From: Chimonanthus salicifolius
Lineage: Eukaryota > Streptophyta > Magnoliopsida > Laurales > Calycanthaceae
DNA length: 64,000 nt
Direction of reading: 5' to 3'
Assembly (NCBI GenBank): GCA_013350335.1
Contig: CM023534.1
Coordinates: 23,393,302 to 23,457,301 of the forward strand
Shown here: positions 45,833 through 57,823 of the stretch, in pieces
Numbering within the stretch: position 1 is the first letter of the stretch
Layout: the number at the start of each line of letters is the position of its first letter
The notes under the pieces: generated by a model
Told to the model about the DNA's origin: nothing
Seen by the model: the letters and a program-made list of their open reading frames with translations, nothing else
Databases searched by the model: none
Position numbers and translations under genes: made by a program

Positions 45833-47278
45833 ATGTCTACCGGCGGCGGCGCGCACGTTCTCGTCTTCCCGTATCCTGCGCAGGGGCACATGATTCCCCT
45901 GCTCGATTTCTCCTACCTCCTCTCCGCCCGAGGACTCTCTGTTACCATCCTCGTAACCCCAAAGAACATTCCCATCCTCAGGCCCCTCCTTTCCAAGTGT
46001 CCCTCCATTCAAACTCTGGTTCTCCCATTCCCGGAACACCCCTCTATCCCTTCCGGCGTCGAGAACGTCAAAGACCTCCCCATTGGAGGCTTCCTTTCCA
46101 TGATGTACGCCATGAGCAAACTCCACGATCCCATACTCCAATGGTTTCGTGCCCACCCTTCACCCCCTGTCGCCATCATCTCTGACTTCTTCCTCGGCTG
46201 GACACACCACCTTGCATCTCAGCTCGGCATCCCACGTGTCAATTTTTGCCCTTCTGGGGCGTTTGCTCTTGCCTTCGTCAACCGTCTCTGGTCCACCATG
46301 CCCAAATTGCCGGATGCCAGTGACCAAAACTTCGTGGTCTCCTTTCCGGAGATACCCAATAGCCCAAATTACCCCTGGTGGCAGATCTCCCCCGTGTTTA
46401 GAAGCTACAAGAAGGGAGACCCAGAAAGGGAATTCGTAAGAGATGGTATGCTCGCGAACTTGATGAGTTGGGGAGTCGTCTACAACTCGTTCACTGAGTT
46501 GGAGAGCGAGTACTTGGAGTACATAAGGAAGGAGTTGGGGCATCCGCGCGTGTGGGCGGTGGGGCCCTTGTTGCCGTCGGAAGAGGTTGGGGCGAAGGAG
46601 AGAGGTGGGTCTGGGTCGGTGAGGGTGGAAGAGATTATGTCCTGGTTGGACACGTGTACAGAGGGATCGGTGGTTTACGTGTGCTTTGGGAGCCAAGCGG
46701 TGCTGACGCGGCCCCAGATGGAGGCGCTGGCGGAGGGGCTGGAGGCCAGTGGGGCCCGTTTCGTTTGGTGCGTGAAGGGGGCCACAAGAGGCCACTTGGA
46801 GCTCGGACAGTCCGAGGCATACGGTGTCGTGCCCTCCGGATTTGAGGAACGAGTAAAGGGCAGAGGGCTGGTCATACGCGGGTGGGCCCCACAGGTGGAC
46901 ATACTCAATCACCGGGCCATCGGGGCGTTCCTGACTCATTGCGGGTGGAACTCGGTGCTGGAAAGCATCGTTGCCGGCGTGCCGATGCTGACGTGGGCAA
47001 TGACGGCCGATCAGTACATCAACGCGACCCTGTTGGTGGATCAGCTGGGCGTTGCGACCAGAGTCTGCGAAGGGGTTCACGTGATTCCCAACTCGGCCGA
47101 GTTGGCACGGGCAGTATCTGAGTCGGTGAGTGAGACCCAGCCGGAGAGAGGCCGAGCAAAGGAGCTGAGCAGGGCCGCATTGGATGCAGTCCAAGAAGGT
47201 GGAAGTTCTTTTCGAGACATAGATGAGCTAGTGAACGAGTTGAGTGCCCTTAATGCAAAGAGAAAGGAATTGCCTTAG
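45833..47278 (+). CDS. UDP-glycosyltransferase, UGT89-like (group B)
   Basis: 481 aa, single exon, start in gaagccATGTCT. Transfers a sugar, most likely glucose, from UDP-sugar to a small acceptor such as a flavonol or phenolic, probably in the cytosol; the exact acceptor cannot be read from sequence. The N-terminal GT-B domain has FPYPAQGHMIPLLDFS with catalytic His19 and its partner Asp118 (IISDFFLGW). The PSPG box spans residues 351-394 (44 aa: WAPQVDILNH to TADQ), with HCGWNS, Glu and a final Asp-Gln that favours UDP-glucose. The motif LPFPEHPSIPSGVENVKDLP is typical of UGT89. Length fits the family and no disruption is seen. Its GC-rich codons stand out from the AT-rich flanks. Antisense open frames are shadows. 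Confidence 0.95.
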   Translation: MSTGGGAHVLVFPYPAQGHMIPLLDFSYLLSARGLSVTILVTPKNIPILRPLLSKCPSIQTLVLPFPEHPSIPSGVENVKDLPIGGFLSMMYAMSKLHDPILQWFRAHPSPPVAIISDFFLGWTHHLASQLGIPRVNFCPSGAFALAFVNRLWSTMPKLPDASDQNFVVSFPEIPNSPNYPWWQISPVFRSYKKGDPEREFVRDGMLANLMSWGVVYNSFTELESEYLEYIRKELGHPRVWAVGPLLPSEEVGAKERGGSGSVRVEEIMSWLDTCTEGSVVYVCFGSQAVLTRPQMEALAEGLEASGARFVWCVKGATRGHLELGQSEAYGVVPSGFEERVKGRGLVIRGWAPQVDILNHRAIGAFLTHCGWNSVLESIVAGVPMLTWAMTADQYINATLLVDQLGVATRVCEGVHVIPNSAELARAVSESVSETQPERGRAKELSRAALDAVQEGGSSFRDIDELVNELSALNAKRKELP

Positions 47279-48428
47279 ATACATTAATTGTTTATTGAGG
47301 TAATATTTATTTGGAAAATGCAGACGAATGTCTGACTGATTGTTGCATTAGTCCCAATATTTTTATTTTTGATATATCAAAATTAAGTGAAATGATTATT
47401 TAAAAATAAATAGAAAGAGAGAGAAAATTTAAACAAGCACTTAAAGTAAAAGTATTCTTTAAAAACGAAAATATTTTAAAAAGTAAGATTAACTAGACAA
47501 ATCAGTGAGATGCACAGTATACAAAGATACCTTCACCATACATATGATCAATATTAGTTCATACAATTTTAGATTTTATAAATTTCAATTTACTTAATAT
47601 GTGATTATATGAATATAAAATATATAAAATTTTGTTGTCAATAATGATTCAAGTTATATAATTTCAGTTTGTAAATTTTGATGGTTATAAGTTATTAATT
47701 TTTAAAAATTAAAAAATAAAAAATAAAATTATCAGACAAAGGGAAAATCATATAAAAACTATTCTTACGATTTTCTTTACATTACATTCAACAAAATAGA
47801 TCTTATAATTTCATTTTTATCAAAGTGTTTCATTCACAATTGTGACACTCGTGTATCTTGATAGAGTTTTTCTATTTTAAACTGTGCAGGCCTGCAAATT
47901 TATATGACATTTAAATTAAATTGATTTTATTGAATACATACAATTATTACATCTAAAATGGGAAAAATAAATATTTCAAGTGCAGCCCCTTATTAAATGA
48001 AACTTTTTTATAATTTTAAATCTTTTATTTTGATAAATTTATTTTAATAATAATATACATTTATAATAAAATTGAGTCACATAATAATGCCTCTCTAGAT
48101 TTTTCACGAGAGTCATATGAGAGTTTTCACGCCCAGATATTAGATCAATTCAACTACATGACTTCTTGTATCTGTGATGTTGCTATCGTCATATATTATT
48201 ATATTATTATGACAGGTAAGGACAAGGCATATGAGATATTGTGTAAAGTTATTGATCGTAGTTGATAGAGGTTTAGGCGGTGGTTTACTTTAGGCAGTCC
48301 ATTTGGACACTCTCTTTTTCTTTTATAGAACACTCCTTTTTAAAATTTATGTGCAAATTATCATTTTGCCCTCCTGCTCAAAATCCTTCGAACAATTATA
48401 TAGGTAAATTTTCACATCCTTTGAACCA
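47279..48428. other. AT-rich intergenic region after the UGT gene
   Basis: Inferred 3' UTR, then AT-rich DNA. A 75-codon frame at 48280-48507 overlaps a local repeat and has no recognisable feature. Confidence 0.5.
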
Positions 48429-48495
48429 TAGGATCCTTCAAAGGATCATGATTAGGATCCTTCAAAGGATCATCAGGATCCTTCGAAGGAATGGA
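48429..48495. repeat. Short palindromic repeats GGATCCTTCAAAGGATCA
   Basis: Three near copies of an 18-bp palindromic unit (AGGATCCTTCAAAGGATCA, then AGGATCCTTCGAAGGA). Each can form a hairpin. Confidence 0.8.
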
Positions 48496-48540
48496 TGCTA
48501 CAGGTAAAAAAAATCAACAGTAAATTTTTAATTTTTTTTA

Positions 48541-48848
48541 AATTTTAAAGTTATTTTTTAAGCACTCTATATTTTTAAAATTTTCTCAAATTAAATATCC
48601 GGACTAATTTCGATAGTATGATAAAAATACTTTAAGACTTTAAAGTCTTTTGACACTCCTAAATATTTAAAACACGGTATTTTACAAATAAGGGTATCCC
48701 TAGGGTGTGTCGAAAACACATTTAGGAGTGTCAAAAGACCTTTAAGTCTTAAAGTATTTTTATCAGGTTATCATAATTAGTCTGGATATTCAATTTGATA
48801 AATTTTAGGAAATACACAGTGCTTAAAAAATAATTTTAAAGTTTTAAA
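48541..48848. repeat. Foldback (palindromic) MITE, copy a
   Basis: About 300 bp forming one long imperfect hairpin. The left arm (TTAAGCACT, ATATCCGGACTAATT, AAGACTTTAAAGTCTTTTGA) is mirrored by the right arm (TCAAAAGACCTTTAAGTCTT, AATTAGTCTGGATATT, AGTGCTTAAAAAATAA). The loop region has AAGGGTATCCCTAGGGTGTG. Same family at 51771-52066 and 52098-52290. Confidence 0.85.
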
Positions 48849-49503
48849 AGAGATATCAACAATTTTTACTTTAATTTGATAGAATCAATAGGCTTTATAA
48901 AATGCCATATAATAAAAATTGAGTCATGAGAACGTATGAAGAGAAAAGGTAGGAAGGCCTTCCAAGGAGTTCTTTCTCAAAGAAATCTCCCTTTAGGGAT
49001 TCTCTCAAGGAAGCTTTACGGGAGAAGGTTCTCAAAAAAAAATTATATTTCCTTGAGACCAATTTCTCCTAAAAGAAAAAAGTTCAGCTTTAAAGTTTCT
49101 TGAAAAAAGACATGTTTACTTGGTATAGAGTATGGAAGATATGTTGTCAGAATACTATTAAAAGATATTTTAACTGAAATATGAGATAGAATATTCATTT
49201 GTATTATCCAATCAAAGATCTTAGATTACTGTACAAAGCAAGCCTGAGTGCAAAGAAATGAAGATGACTATTCTTTTAGAGAGTCTCAATTGAAGAGATT
49301 AATATATTTGTCTGATTTTGCCTTCTTTGATGTCATTTGTATCCATTTTCTTTGAGATGAATGGAATGAGGCCTATAGTATATGATTTTCAACAAGTTTT
49401 GTTTTTATTCCTCATCATCCATCCTATAGCACATGTCCTATAAAACAATTCTTTCTTTTTGCAAGTTGAGGTATTCTCGTCCATTTTGTCAAGAGTAAAG
49501 GGG
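48849..49503. other. Intergenic spacer
   Basis: No supported gene. Repeated phrases of a CCTTGAGA/TTCTCAAG type occur near 48960-49090. Confidence 0.4.
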
Positions 49504-49508
49504 ATAAG

Positions 49509-49632
49509 TGCTGGCGCTGCTGCGAAGGAGTCCCACATTAAAAGTGTAGATAGAGATTTAAAGGTTTATAAAAGATTTGGGTCACTCCAACTAACAAACT
49601 AGTCTTTTGAACTGGAAATCCAAGTCCTAACA
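49509..49632 (-). mobile_element. Solo TRIM LTR, same family as 7008-7344
   Basis: Minus strand starts TGTTAGGACTTGGATTTCCA, matching the LTR at 7008 (TGTTAGGACTGGGTTTCCAG). A perfect 5-bp duplication ataag lies at 49504-49508 and 49633-49637. No partner LTR or primer site. Confidence 0.85.
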
Positions 49633-49785
49633 ATAAGCAATAAGGTTGAGTCCAAAATTACCTCTCATTTCTTCTTATGAATTTGTAGTGCCCATTATCA
49701 TCCCTCAAGATACTCAAGGCTTTTACGTTTTTGGCAATTCTACTAGGGACTCCTTTTGGTCCGAACTTGAGTCACCCCTTCTTTT

Positions 49786-49972
49786 TTTTACGACCAAGGT
49801 GTTCATGCCTTTTAGAACACCTGACTAATTCTCGAGGCATATGCAACCCTCCCTCCCTACACACATTGAGTAATTTTATGAAGAATGACCATTTGTAGTA
49901 GAGTGAGAATCGAACTTGGAAGTACTACTTCCTGAGACAAGTTCTTGGCCATCATTCCAACCTCTTTGGTTT
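49786..49972 (-). mobile_element. tRNA-derived SINE (family A, Au-like)
   Basis: Minus strand has box A-like GATGGCCAAGAACTTG (about 49953-49938) and box B-like AAGTTCGATTCTC (about 49919-49907). The family body follows and the copy ends CACCTTGGTCGTAAAAAAA. Best-preserved family A copy in the window. Confidence 0.75.
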
Positions 49973-51076
49973 ACTGTAGGAAATATGCACACTACTAAAG
50001 ATCTTCTACGGAAATTAAAAGTTTTAGACTCAAATTCTACAATTCGGATCAAGGATTTCAAAACTTAAAAATCCAGACCAATCGTCCCTTCGACTCATTT
50101 TAGGAGAAAACTGGAAGATAGATTGGATTACCAAAATTAAGTTTCACACCATGGAAAAATAATTAAGGCTCAAATCTCATTAAGCCAAATTGTCACCATG
50201 CAATTGAGCACTAATGAAAATTAAATTAAGTATTTGCTGAATTAAATTCTATTTGAGCAAACTGAATTTAATATTTCAAACCTGAAAAGTTAATTTCAGT
50301 CCAAGAAACAATTTTTAAAATTTCATGCATTTTGACTAATTAGACCCATTTTGACTCAATCTAGTAACCGAAAAAAATCCGATTTAAATCAAAGAACTTT
50401 TGAACTTCAAACTGAGTTATCTAAGTTCTGAATTAGTCAATTCAGTATCATAATTCAGCAATAAACAGTTTAGAAAATTGAATTATCGAAAACCGACATC
50501 AAATTCATGTAGACGGAATTTAATGAATTTAAACGCTTTTTTTTCTTAAGTTTTTTAGATTGATTTCTGAATCAAGATTTCAGTAGATATGACCATTAAA
50601 CAAATAATTTTAAGATCGTTTTCTGAAAAAAAAAATTAATTTAATTGAAAACAAAAAAAGAATTAAAATTCATAGAAAATAAACAACTCATCAAAATTGG
50701 AAGAATTTCAAGCCACTTACTTGGAAAAAGATTTATTTCTCAAACACAAATTATTGTATAATACATTGGCCAACCACTACCGTGGGAAAAAAATACAATG
50801 CAAATTCATACAAGCATGCACAATCGGCCAATTCCTACAACTCCTCCAAGATCCTATTTTGGGTTTGTACTCCCATCGTTCATTTTCCTCCAAATTCTCA
50901 AAATTCCTAATTCCTTGTTGCTTCCCAACCGTCAACCTCCCATTCCACACGTTTAGAATCCTAAAGAATTCTGCAAACCCTAACTTCATGGACCATGTAA
51001 GGCCACCACTTCTCATGTACACGCCAAAATCCTTAGATTTCTACAAAAATCATATCTTTTAGGACTTCATACGCCC
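49973..51076. other. AT-rich intergenic region
   Basis: No supported gene. A 121-codon frame at 50697-51062 and the opposite frame at 50777-51022 have no recognisable domain. Confidence 0.4.
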
Positions 51077-51770
51077 TTGGTTTTTTGGCTGAAAGCCCTT
51101 TTGGGCTTGGGCTGTGTGTAGGGCTCAGGCCCAATGGGTCCAGTCTGTGTTGTAATCCCAGTTGTAAGGGGTCAAAAATTCGGCCGATACATATATCGGT
51201 TTTTTGAAGACCGATCTATATCGGCTGATACGTATAGTATCGGCCGTACAAAAAAAAATTCGGCCGATATGACCGAATTTCTGACCGATAATTCGGTCAT
51301 GATATCGGCCGAATTTTAATAATTCGGTTGTTTGGTTTTTTTTTTAAAAAAAAGCTTTTTTTTTTAGAAATATCGGACTATAAAGGATGGAAAGAGAGAA
51401 AATAAAATATGGAGAAAAGATTGAAGAAAAAAAATCGCTACAGCTTACCTTTCTCTTCTTTTTCTTCTTCGTTGATCGAAAAATACAGAGAGCGTCGGCG
51501 GATAGGGTTTAGCAGAAAGAGGGAAAGAGAAGAAGGGTATCAAAAAGAAGTGCATTAGGGTTTGTAAGTGAAGAAGTAACACACGTGAGCTTCCTAAAAA
51601 GCTCATGTGTGTTACCTAATATTTTTTCAAAATAATAAAATTTTGTTTTAAATAGAAAGTAAAAATTATAATATTTTCTTTTATTTATCTTATTGTAATA
51701 ATTTAATATTATATTTACCATCTAATATTTTTAGGGTATCCATTCATAGTAATTAAATAATAAAATCTTC

Positions 51771-52066
51771 TTTAAAACTTTAAAATTATTTTTTAAGCAC
51801 TGTGTATTTTCAAAATTTCTCAAAATGAATATCCGGACTAATTACAATAACTTGATAAAAACACTTTAAGACTTAAAGGTCTTTTGACACTGTTAAATAT
51901 TTAAAACACAGTATTTTACAAATAAGGGTATTCCTAGGGTATGCCGAAAACACATTTAGGAGTGTCAAAAGACCTTAAAGTCTTAAAATATATTTATCAG
52001 GTTATCGTAATTAGTCCGGATATTCAATTTGAGAAATTTTAAAAATACACGATGCTTAAAAAATAA
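51771..52066. repeat. Foldback MITE, copy b
   Basis: Same hairpin family as 48541-48848, complete, inside the hAT derivative. Confidence 0.8.
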
Positions 52067-52097
52067 TGTGCATAGTGTATTAAATAATAATATCTCC

Positions 52098-52290
52098 TTT
52101 AAAACTTTAAAGTTATTTTTTAAGCACTGTGTATTTTCAAAGTTTCTCAAATTGAATATCCGGACTAATTACGATAACCTGATAAAAATACTTTAAGACT
52201 TCAAGGTCTTTTGACTTTCCTAAATGTGTTTTCGGCACACCTTAGGGATACCCTTATTTGTAAAATACTGTATTTTCGGCACACCCTAGG
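52098..52290. repeat. Foldback MITE, copy c (partial)
   Basis: Left arm and loop of the same family, then an abrupt change. Upstream sequence ATTAAATAATAA is shared with copy b, so b and c may be a local duplication. Confidence 0.75.
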
Positions 52291-53679
52291 GATATCCTAA
52301 CTTAAAATAACACTCATTGACTAAGAAAATAAATTATGAAATTATTTCTACAAATTTTCCTCATTTATATCATTTTCCTTGTAATTTTTACAATTTTATT
52401 ACTAATTATATCATTTCTCGTTATCGTAACTTCAAAAATATATTAGAAGATGTAAATGTCCGATATTTTATGAAAAAATTACATATTCAATAAGTCCATA
52501 ATTATCTGCATTTACTGTAATTTTTTTGAATTTTTTTTTTTAAAAAAATAAAAAAATAAAAACGGGTAGGAGAGAGAAAAAATTCGGCCTATATATCGGC
52601 CGATATGAAAAATCGGCCGGGATCTCGGCCCGGCCGATTTTTCTACCCCTGGTTGTATATAATGTCTAATTCCTTTAGGATTTTTCTGGGTGTAACAGAG
52701 AAAGGAAAGAAACATAGAGGAGAAAGAGAGAATGTGAGGAAGAGTGAAGGGAAAAGATTGCGTAATCCTTGTAATCTGTCAGAAATCTTCTTCAAAGTGG
52801 AATCTTGATGCACGCCTCGTGGATGTAGGCTGTTTTACCGAACCACGTAAAATCTGTGTGTTCTTCTTCTTGTGGTGTGTTTGATATTTGATTTGTGGTG
52901 TTAATTTACAACAAGTGATTTTGGCTTTAACTCATTGATTATCTCTTTATAGATGAGTCAGGAGTGGGGATTGGCATCTTACACAAGATGCGGATGCAAC
53001 ACAGGAATCTCGGTGGCAATGTTTGAGGTGGAGCTCTTTGAGCAAGGGCTGATCAGTCTTTCTTATTGAAGACTAGTGGATCATCCCAGGACGTGGAGAT
53101 GGGCATCTTACACAAGATACAGAACTGTATGTGGAGCACAACAGGTGAAGGTGTTACAAAACATAAGGCAACATTCTTCAAAGGGTCGGACTTTTTCGCC
53201 AAGGTGGAGATTTGTTGGTTTTTTTTTTACTCAAAGCCCTTTTGGGCCTGGGCTGTGTGTAGGGCCCAAGCCCAGTGGGCCCAGTCTATGTTGTAAGCCC
53301 AGTTGTATATATTGTCTTTACCTTAGGGGATGTTTGGCTGTGTGATTTCTCTAGGTGTGAGAGAGAGAGGAAAGAAACAGAAAGGAGAAAGAGAGACTAT
53401 GAGGAAGAGGGAAGGGAAATGGTTGTGTAAACCTTATAACCTGTCAGAGATTTTCTTCATAGTGGAATCTTAATGCACGTTCCGTGGACGTGGGTTTCTT
53501 TTCCGAACTATTTAAAATCTGTGTGTTGTTCTTGTGGTGTGTTTGATCTTTGATTTGTGTGATTAATTTACAACACTTGCATTCCTTTATTCCACTCCCA
53601 AATTTGTTTGCAAGCAAAAGAAAAACTAGAATTCCATGCACTAGAGAATCCCAAACTTAAAGGATTTGGCAATGACATG

Positions 53680-56317
53680 TGATGAACACTGGGAAATTAC
53701 TATTTTACCTTTTAATATTAGATTAGTTAGTCTTTATTTTGTAAATATTAGATATGTTTAATGGTGTTTTTAGTTTTACAGTATATCCTGGAAAATACAA
53801 GAAATTGGAATCAAAATTGGAGAAAATGGACCACAATGTCAAATTTGAAAAGTTCGTAATTTTACCATTTAATTTTAAAATTTATTGTAAATTATTTTAA
53901 TTTAAATTTATTATGAGAATTTAAATTGAAATAATACTTTTTCTATTTTTTAATAAAGATGATTAATTTTACAAAATCTTTAATGGGCCCATTGTTCTAT
54001 CCATGGAAGATTAGCATGGTGGAGATTTAGAAAGAATGAGACTTAAAAGAGTTCTGTGCTAAGTGTCCCGCACAGCAACACTTGTTTATTCAGATTAGCA
54101 TGGTGGAGATGGTGGAGATTTAGAAAGAATGAGACTTAAAAGAGTTCTGTGCTAAGTGTCCCGCACAGCAACACTTGTTTATTCAAGTTATTAAGAAGGT
54201 GCATTTTTTCAAACAGCTATCAAGCAAATACAGAAAACATGGCCCAGCCCAAAAACCTTCACACAATGGTACATGAGGTTGGCTTCATATAGACCCTCAT
54301 CCCCCTTTTCCCAAACCGATGTGGAACTTTTCCCACGTCAGTTTGGGCAAAGTGCAGGGTATTACAAAACGCATTTGTTTGCCAGCATGAAGAGAGGAAA
54401 GGACAAAGCAGCGCAGCAACCTTCCAAGAGCAAACTATCGCTGACGGTAGAATCATGGAGAAAACAAACATGAAAAGCATGAAACCCAGCAAGAAGAAGA
54501 AAGAACATAGAGCTACTCTTGCTCAAGATGGGATCAATGAGAGTAATGAAAAAATAATAAAGGAAGAGATCTGGCTGATTTTGGACAGCAGTGCACCACA
54601 AGATTGCAATTCAATCTTGAAAAAATGAAATCCCAAGAAAGGAGGTGATGTGTTGGCCGACAGAAGATAGACCCAATTGGTGCTGCCAGCTTGAACCGTA
54701 TGTGAAAGAAAATAAAGAAGATGATGTGAGTTGCTGTGACAATGGAAAAAATCTTACAGCCAGCAATCAAATCAAAGGGCCCACACGTATTAGCTGGTTG
54801 TTAATCCACCCATGCCAACACAGAAGAGAGAAAATCCAGATGCTAGTTGGTAAGGTGGTCATCAGAATAGAATGAAATCTTCAAGGAGAAAAATCAGCAT
54901 GAAATGAAAGTGGAAGGTGGATCAACGCCTGGCAGCAAGATCGACTTTGCCCAGTTGTGCAATCAATGGAAGAATGGAAAGATAGCAAAAGAAAATAAAA
55001 AAACAAGAAAGGAAAAAGCCCATTCACGTTGTTGTGTTTGCACCTACAGGAAAGAATGAAAAACAAGTAAAGGAAGAATAGAAAGGAAGAAAAGAGAAGA
55101 TCTTGAACCGAGTAAAGAGGAGTTGGCTGTGTTAGCCGAATAGGAAGATAGAGATAAGGAGGGGGCCCACACGGCATTGGCTGGATTATCAACGTGGAAA
55201 TATAGAGAGAAGATAAGGAAGGAAAGCCCATGGGAAATCAAGGGATATTGATCAACAGCCGGCCAATCCTATTATAAATAGAGGAGCTTTCTCATAATAA
55301 AAATTGAATTCGGGCAAGGCATCAAAAAGGGGCTGAAACTTGGACTGCTAAAAGAGAAAAATATTTGATTTTGTATAAGTCTTTTATTTTATTTTTTTAT
55401 GCAATAAATTTCACAGCATTGTATCTTCTTATATTCTAATTTTTAATGAAATTCATGGTAGTTTATTTAGACGTATGGTCTTCCAATTATTTGATATTCT
55501 ATGATGATGGTTTTAACTTTATTTTAATTCTTCTTATTAATGTAATTGAAAAAAAAATTATTTTAAGAGTTTTTCAAGGAAAAGTAGAACCAATATTAGG
55601 ATCTGTGGAACTTAATCTACCCAGTAGAAGGTTCTTTTTAAGAACAGTTTTTTTTAGATTTTGAGAGACAAATATAAATTTCTGCCCAAGCGTAAGGCTT
55701 GAATTGAAAATTTTTAATTTAATAGATGTAATAATTTTTCTGATTAGAATTTTAATAAATAATAATTCTAGAGGATTTCATAGTCTAGGCCATGACTTTA
55801 TTTTTAAATGGGATAACATATCACCTTAGATACTTGTCTCGATTCCATTGTAAATTATGTAAATAATTTATTGTTTTTTATTTTATTCTCTTATTTATTC
55901 ATAAAAATCCTTGAAATGATGGAACTAGGTTAGAAATATTTTATTTGTTTCTTAACTTTTCATTTTAAATTAGATTGAGGTTATTTAAATTCACTCCACC
56001 ATTTTATTTAAATCCATAAATCATTGATTTGTACGATAAAATTAGATCTTGTATTTTATTTAAATTCCAAAGTTAGATAATTATTTAAAAATTGGTTTTC
56101 TAAATCTAGAATTTTGCTAAATTAAGATTATAACTCTATGTTTTAGAAAATTTATCATGCTTTCCCAAAATTTTATTTTCTTAGATCACATTATTTTAAT
56201 AGTACTATTTTTATTTTATACATATATTTTATTGATTTCCCTTAGGTATGACCTCGCACTCATTCGCTATACTATTAACTGGTTCGTGCACTTGCGAGTT
56301 AAATTTAAAACACAACA
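53680..56317 (+). mobile_element. Solo LTR, family TGATGAAC/ACACAACA, copy 2
   Basis: Starts TGATGAACACTGGG and ends TTTAAAACACAACA, with flanks acatg (53675-53679) and acata (56318-56322). TATAAATA at about 55274 and AATAAA at about 55402 give a plausible LTR promoter and polyadenylation signal in plus orientation. Terminal blocks match the opposite-strand copy at 10478-12446. Superfamily not assigned; absence of gag/pol and a partner LTR indicates a solo LTR. Confidence 0.65.
54008..54184 (+). repeat. Tandem duplication, two units of 84 and 93 bp
   Basis: AGATTAGCATGGTGGAGA to CAACACTTGTTTATTC occurs at 54008-54091 and 54092-54184. The second has an extra 9-bp ATGGTGGAG step. Internal to solo LTR copy 2. 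Confidence 0.95.
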
Positions 56318-57287
56318 ACATAGCTTCCATGTAAACAATGACATGTCATTTTCATCCACATGATTACATGTAATTGAAGTAGAATTTCACCAATTATATC
56401 AACATGAGTCCCATCGTTCTCTAATAGATCTTCATGAATTTTATAGGGCTCGAGTGAGCTGATGGCTTCATCTCTAATCCATTGTCCCATTAGAGGCGAG
56501 GAAGAATGTGTGGACAACAAAATCACATCGGGGATCATATTCCTCACATTGATCAAAATCAGCATCACAATAATCATCGAGAGCATCGTCGTGATTCTCC
56601 TCCTCAGACTCGATCACGAGAACAATGACCAATACACCTCTACAAGGGCGGCAATCACACGAAATCTATCCAGAATCTTTATCTTGAGGAAGGTCTTGAG
56701 ATAAACATTTGCAGGACATATAAACAAATGCAAATAGACACACTCTCATACTAATTGAAAATCTCATATTAAAAGGCATTAGAATTTGCCGGATTACTCC
56801 CACTCAGCCAAATTCTAATGCCCTAGTTTCATATCAACCACCATCTACATAGTTTTTACCAAGCCAATTATCAGCTCAGAATGTTCATATTGTCACATCC
56901 CTGATAACTTCACAACCATTTCAATCCAAAACCAACATCCATGTTTTCAACTATCGGCCCATAATGTGGATAGTCTTGCTCGATGTCAAAATATTGCACC
57001 AGCTTCCCTATAGGAAATTCTCACTAGCCATTTGGATGGACGGTTGCATAGTCTTTCTTTAAGGCCTTCTTACCTTCCTCCATTCTCTGTAGACAAGAGA
57101 GCCCATTTTCCAAAATTTAGCAAGGAAATCATCGGTAGAAAACATAGTCAGTACTGCAGACAGATTTGAGGTATGAAACGACATTGGATTTTGATTAAAT
57201 TAGGTGTGTTGGAAAACTTATTTAATGAAATTTCCAACAAGAAAAAGTTTGCAAAAGTTTAATTTACGTAGCCCGAGTTATGACCAA
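56318..57287. other. Intergenic region, possible decayed coding fragment
   Basis: Slightly more GC-balanced than its surroundings. A minus-strand frame at about 57110-56900 reads YATVHPNG and QYFDIEQDYPHYGPI between stops, which looks coding-like, but I do not recognise the protein. Confidence 0.35.
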
Positions 57288-57823
57288 TGTTGTAAACAGG
57301 TGTCAAGAGCATGGAAACTCGGCCAACCCACTTTAGCGAGTTTTTGAATGAATTGATAGGTATCTGTTTGTATTTTATATGGGTGGAGTTGATGGTAGAA
57401 ATGGATGAGACTCTTGTAAATATTTTCTGCACTTTTATGTATAAATAGGACCATTGGAGCTCATTGTTAAGCTCACAAGTTTGAGAAATCCAACTGAGAA
57501 TTCAAGCCCTTGGGCAAATTTCTGCTCTCTAATTTGAGTTCTAGTTGAGTTTTGAGTGTTTCGTGTCTTCTAGTATCTTCTTAATTTAATTCAATTAAGA
57601 GTCTAGGTCAATTTAATGCCTACCTTGGGCAAATTTGATCTTAAATCTCTAATTGAATTTCAAGAATGAGTTCTAGAATTCTTAGTTTCGTAGGTAACTT
57701 TGCATGGTGTTAATTTCATTTAAGGAATAATATCGACCTCATCTCCAAGCTCTTGAAGAATTTCTTATTTCTTAAGATGGAGGGGCATAGGTAAATTTTA
57801 CACCCAACCGTGCCCTTCATCAG
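57288..57823 (+). repeat. Probable LTR remnant
   Basis: TGTTGTAAACAGG at 57288 to CCCTTCATCA at 57823, with a TATAAATAGG box (about 57430). It is followed by TGTGATCAGAGCTTG, a weak match to a tRNA-Met primer site. No coding interior or second LTR follows, so it is a truncated element. Confidence 0.45.

Larger units (their letters stand above)
51167..52651 (+). mobile_element. Non-autonomous deletion derivative of the large hAT
   Basis: The left end (AGGGGTCAAAAATTCGGCCG) corresponds to the 31424 end of the large hAT. The right end (inverted CAGGGGTAGAAAAATCGGCC) and about 300 bp inside it (TACAGTAAATG, CATAAAATATCGG, TTACGATA) correspond to the 9821 end. Flanks are gttgta on both sides. The intact partner LTR near 53295 shows the empty site CCCAGTTGTATATA. 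No transposase; the middle is replaced by unrelated sequence and foldback repeats. Confidence 0.85.
51077..53575 (+). mobile_element. Short copia-like LTR element, internally deleted, hosting a hAT
   Basis: Left LTR about 51077-52913 (interrupted by the hAT at 51167-52651) and right LTR 53213-53575 share GGGCTGTGTGTAGGGC, AGTTGTATATA, GAGGAAGAG and TTAATTTACAACA. The right LTR starts TGTTGG after a polypurine tract (AAGGTGGAGAT), the usual copia arrangement; the left LTR has lost its first bases. The interior of only 299 bp has no gene, no clear primer site, and a duplicated phrase GGCATCTTACACAAGAT. Right flank cttgc has no clear left match. Confidence 0.8.

Noticed and set aside
46160..47194. 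344-codon antisense frame opposite the UGT gene
   Set aside because: It mirrors the GC-rich UGT coding sequence and has no recognisable domain; the sense frame has the full PSPG box and catalytic residues.
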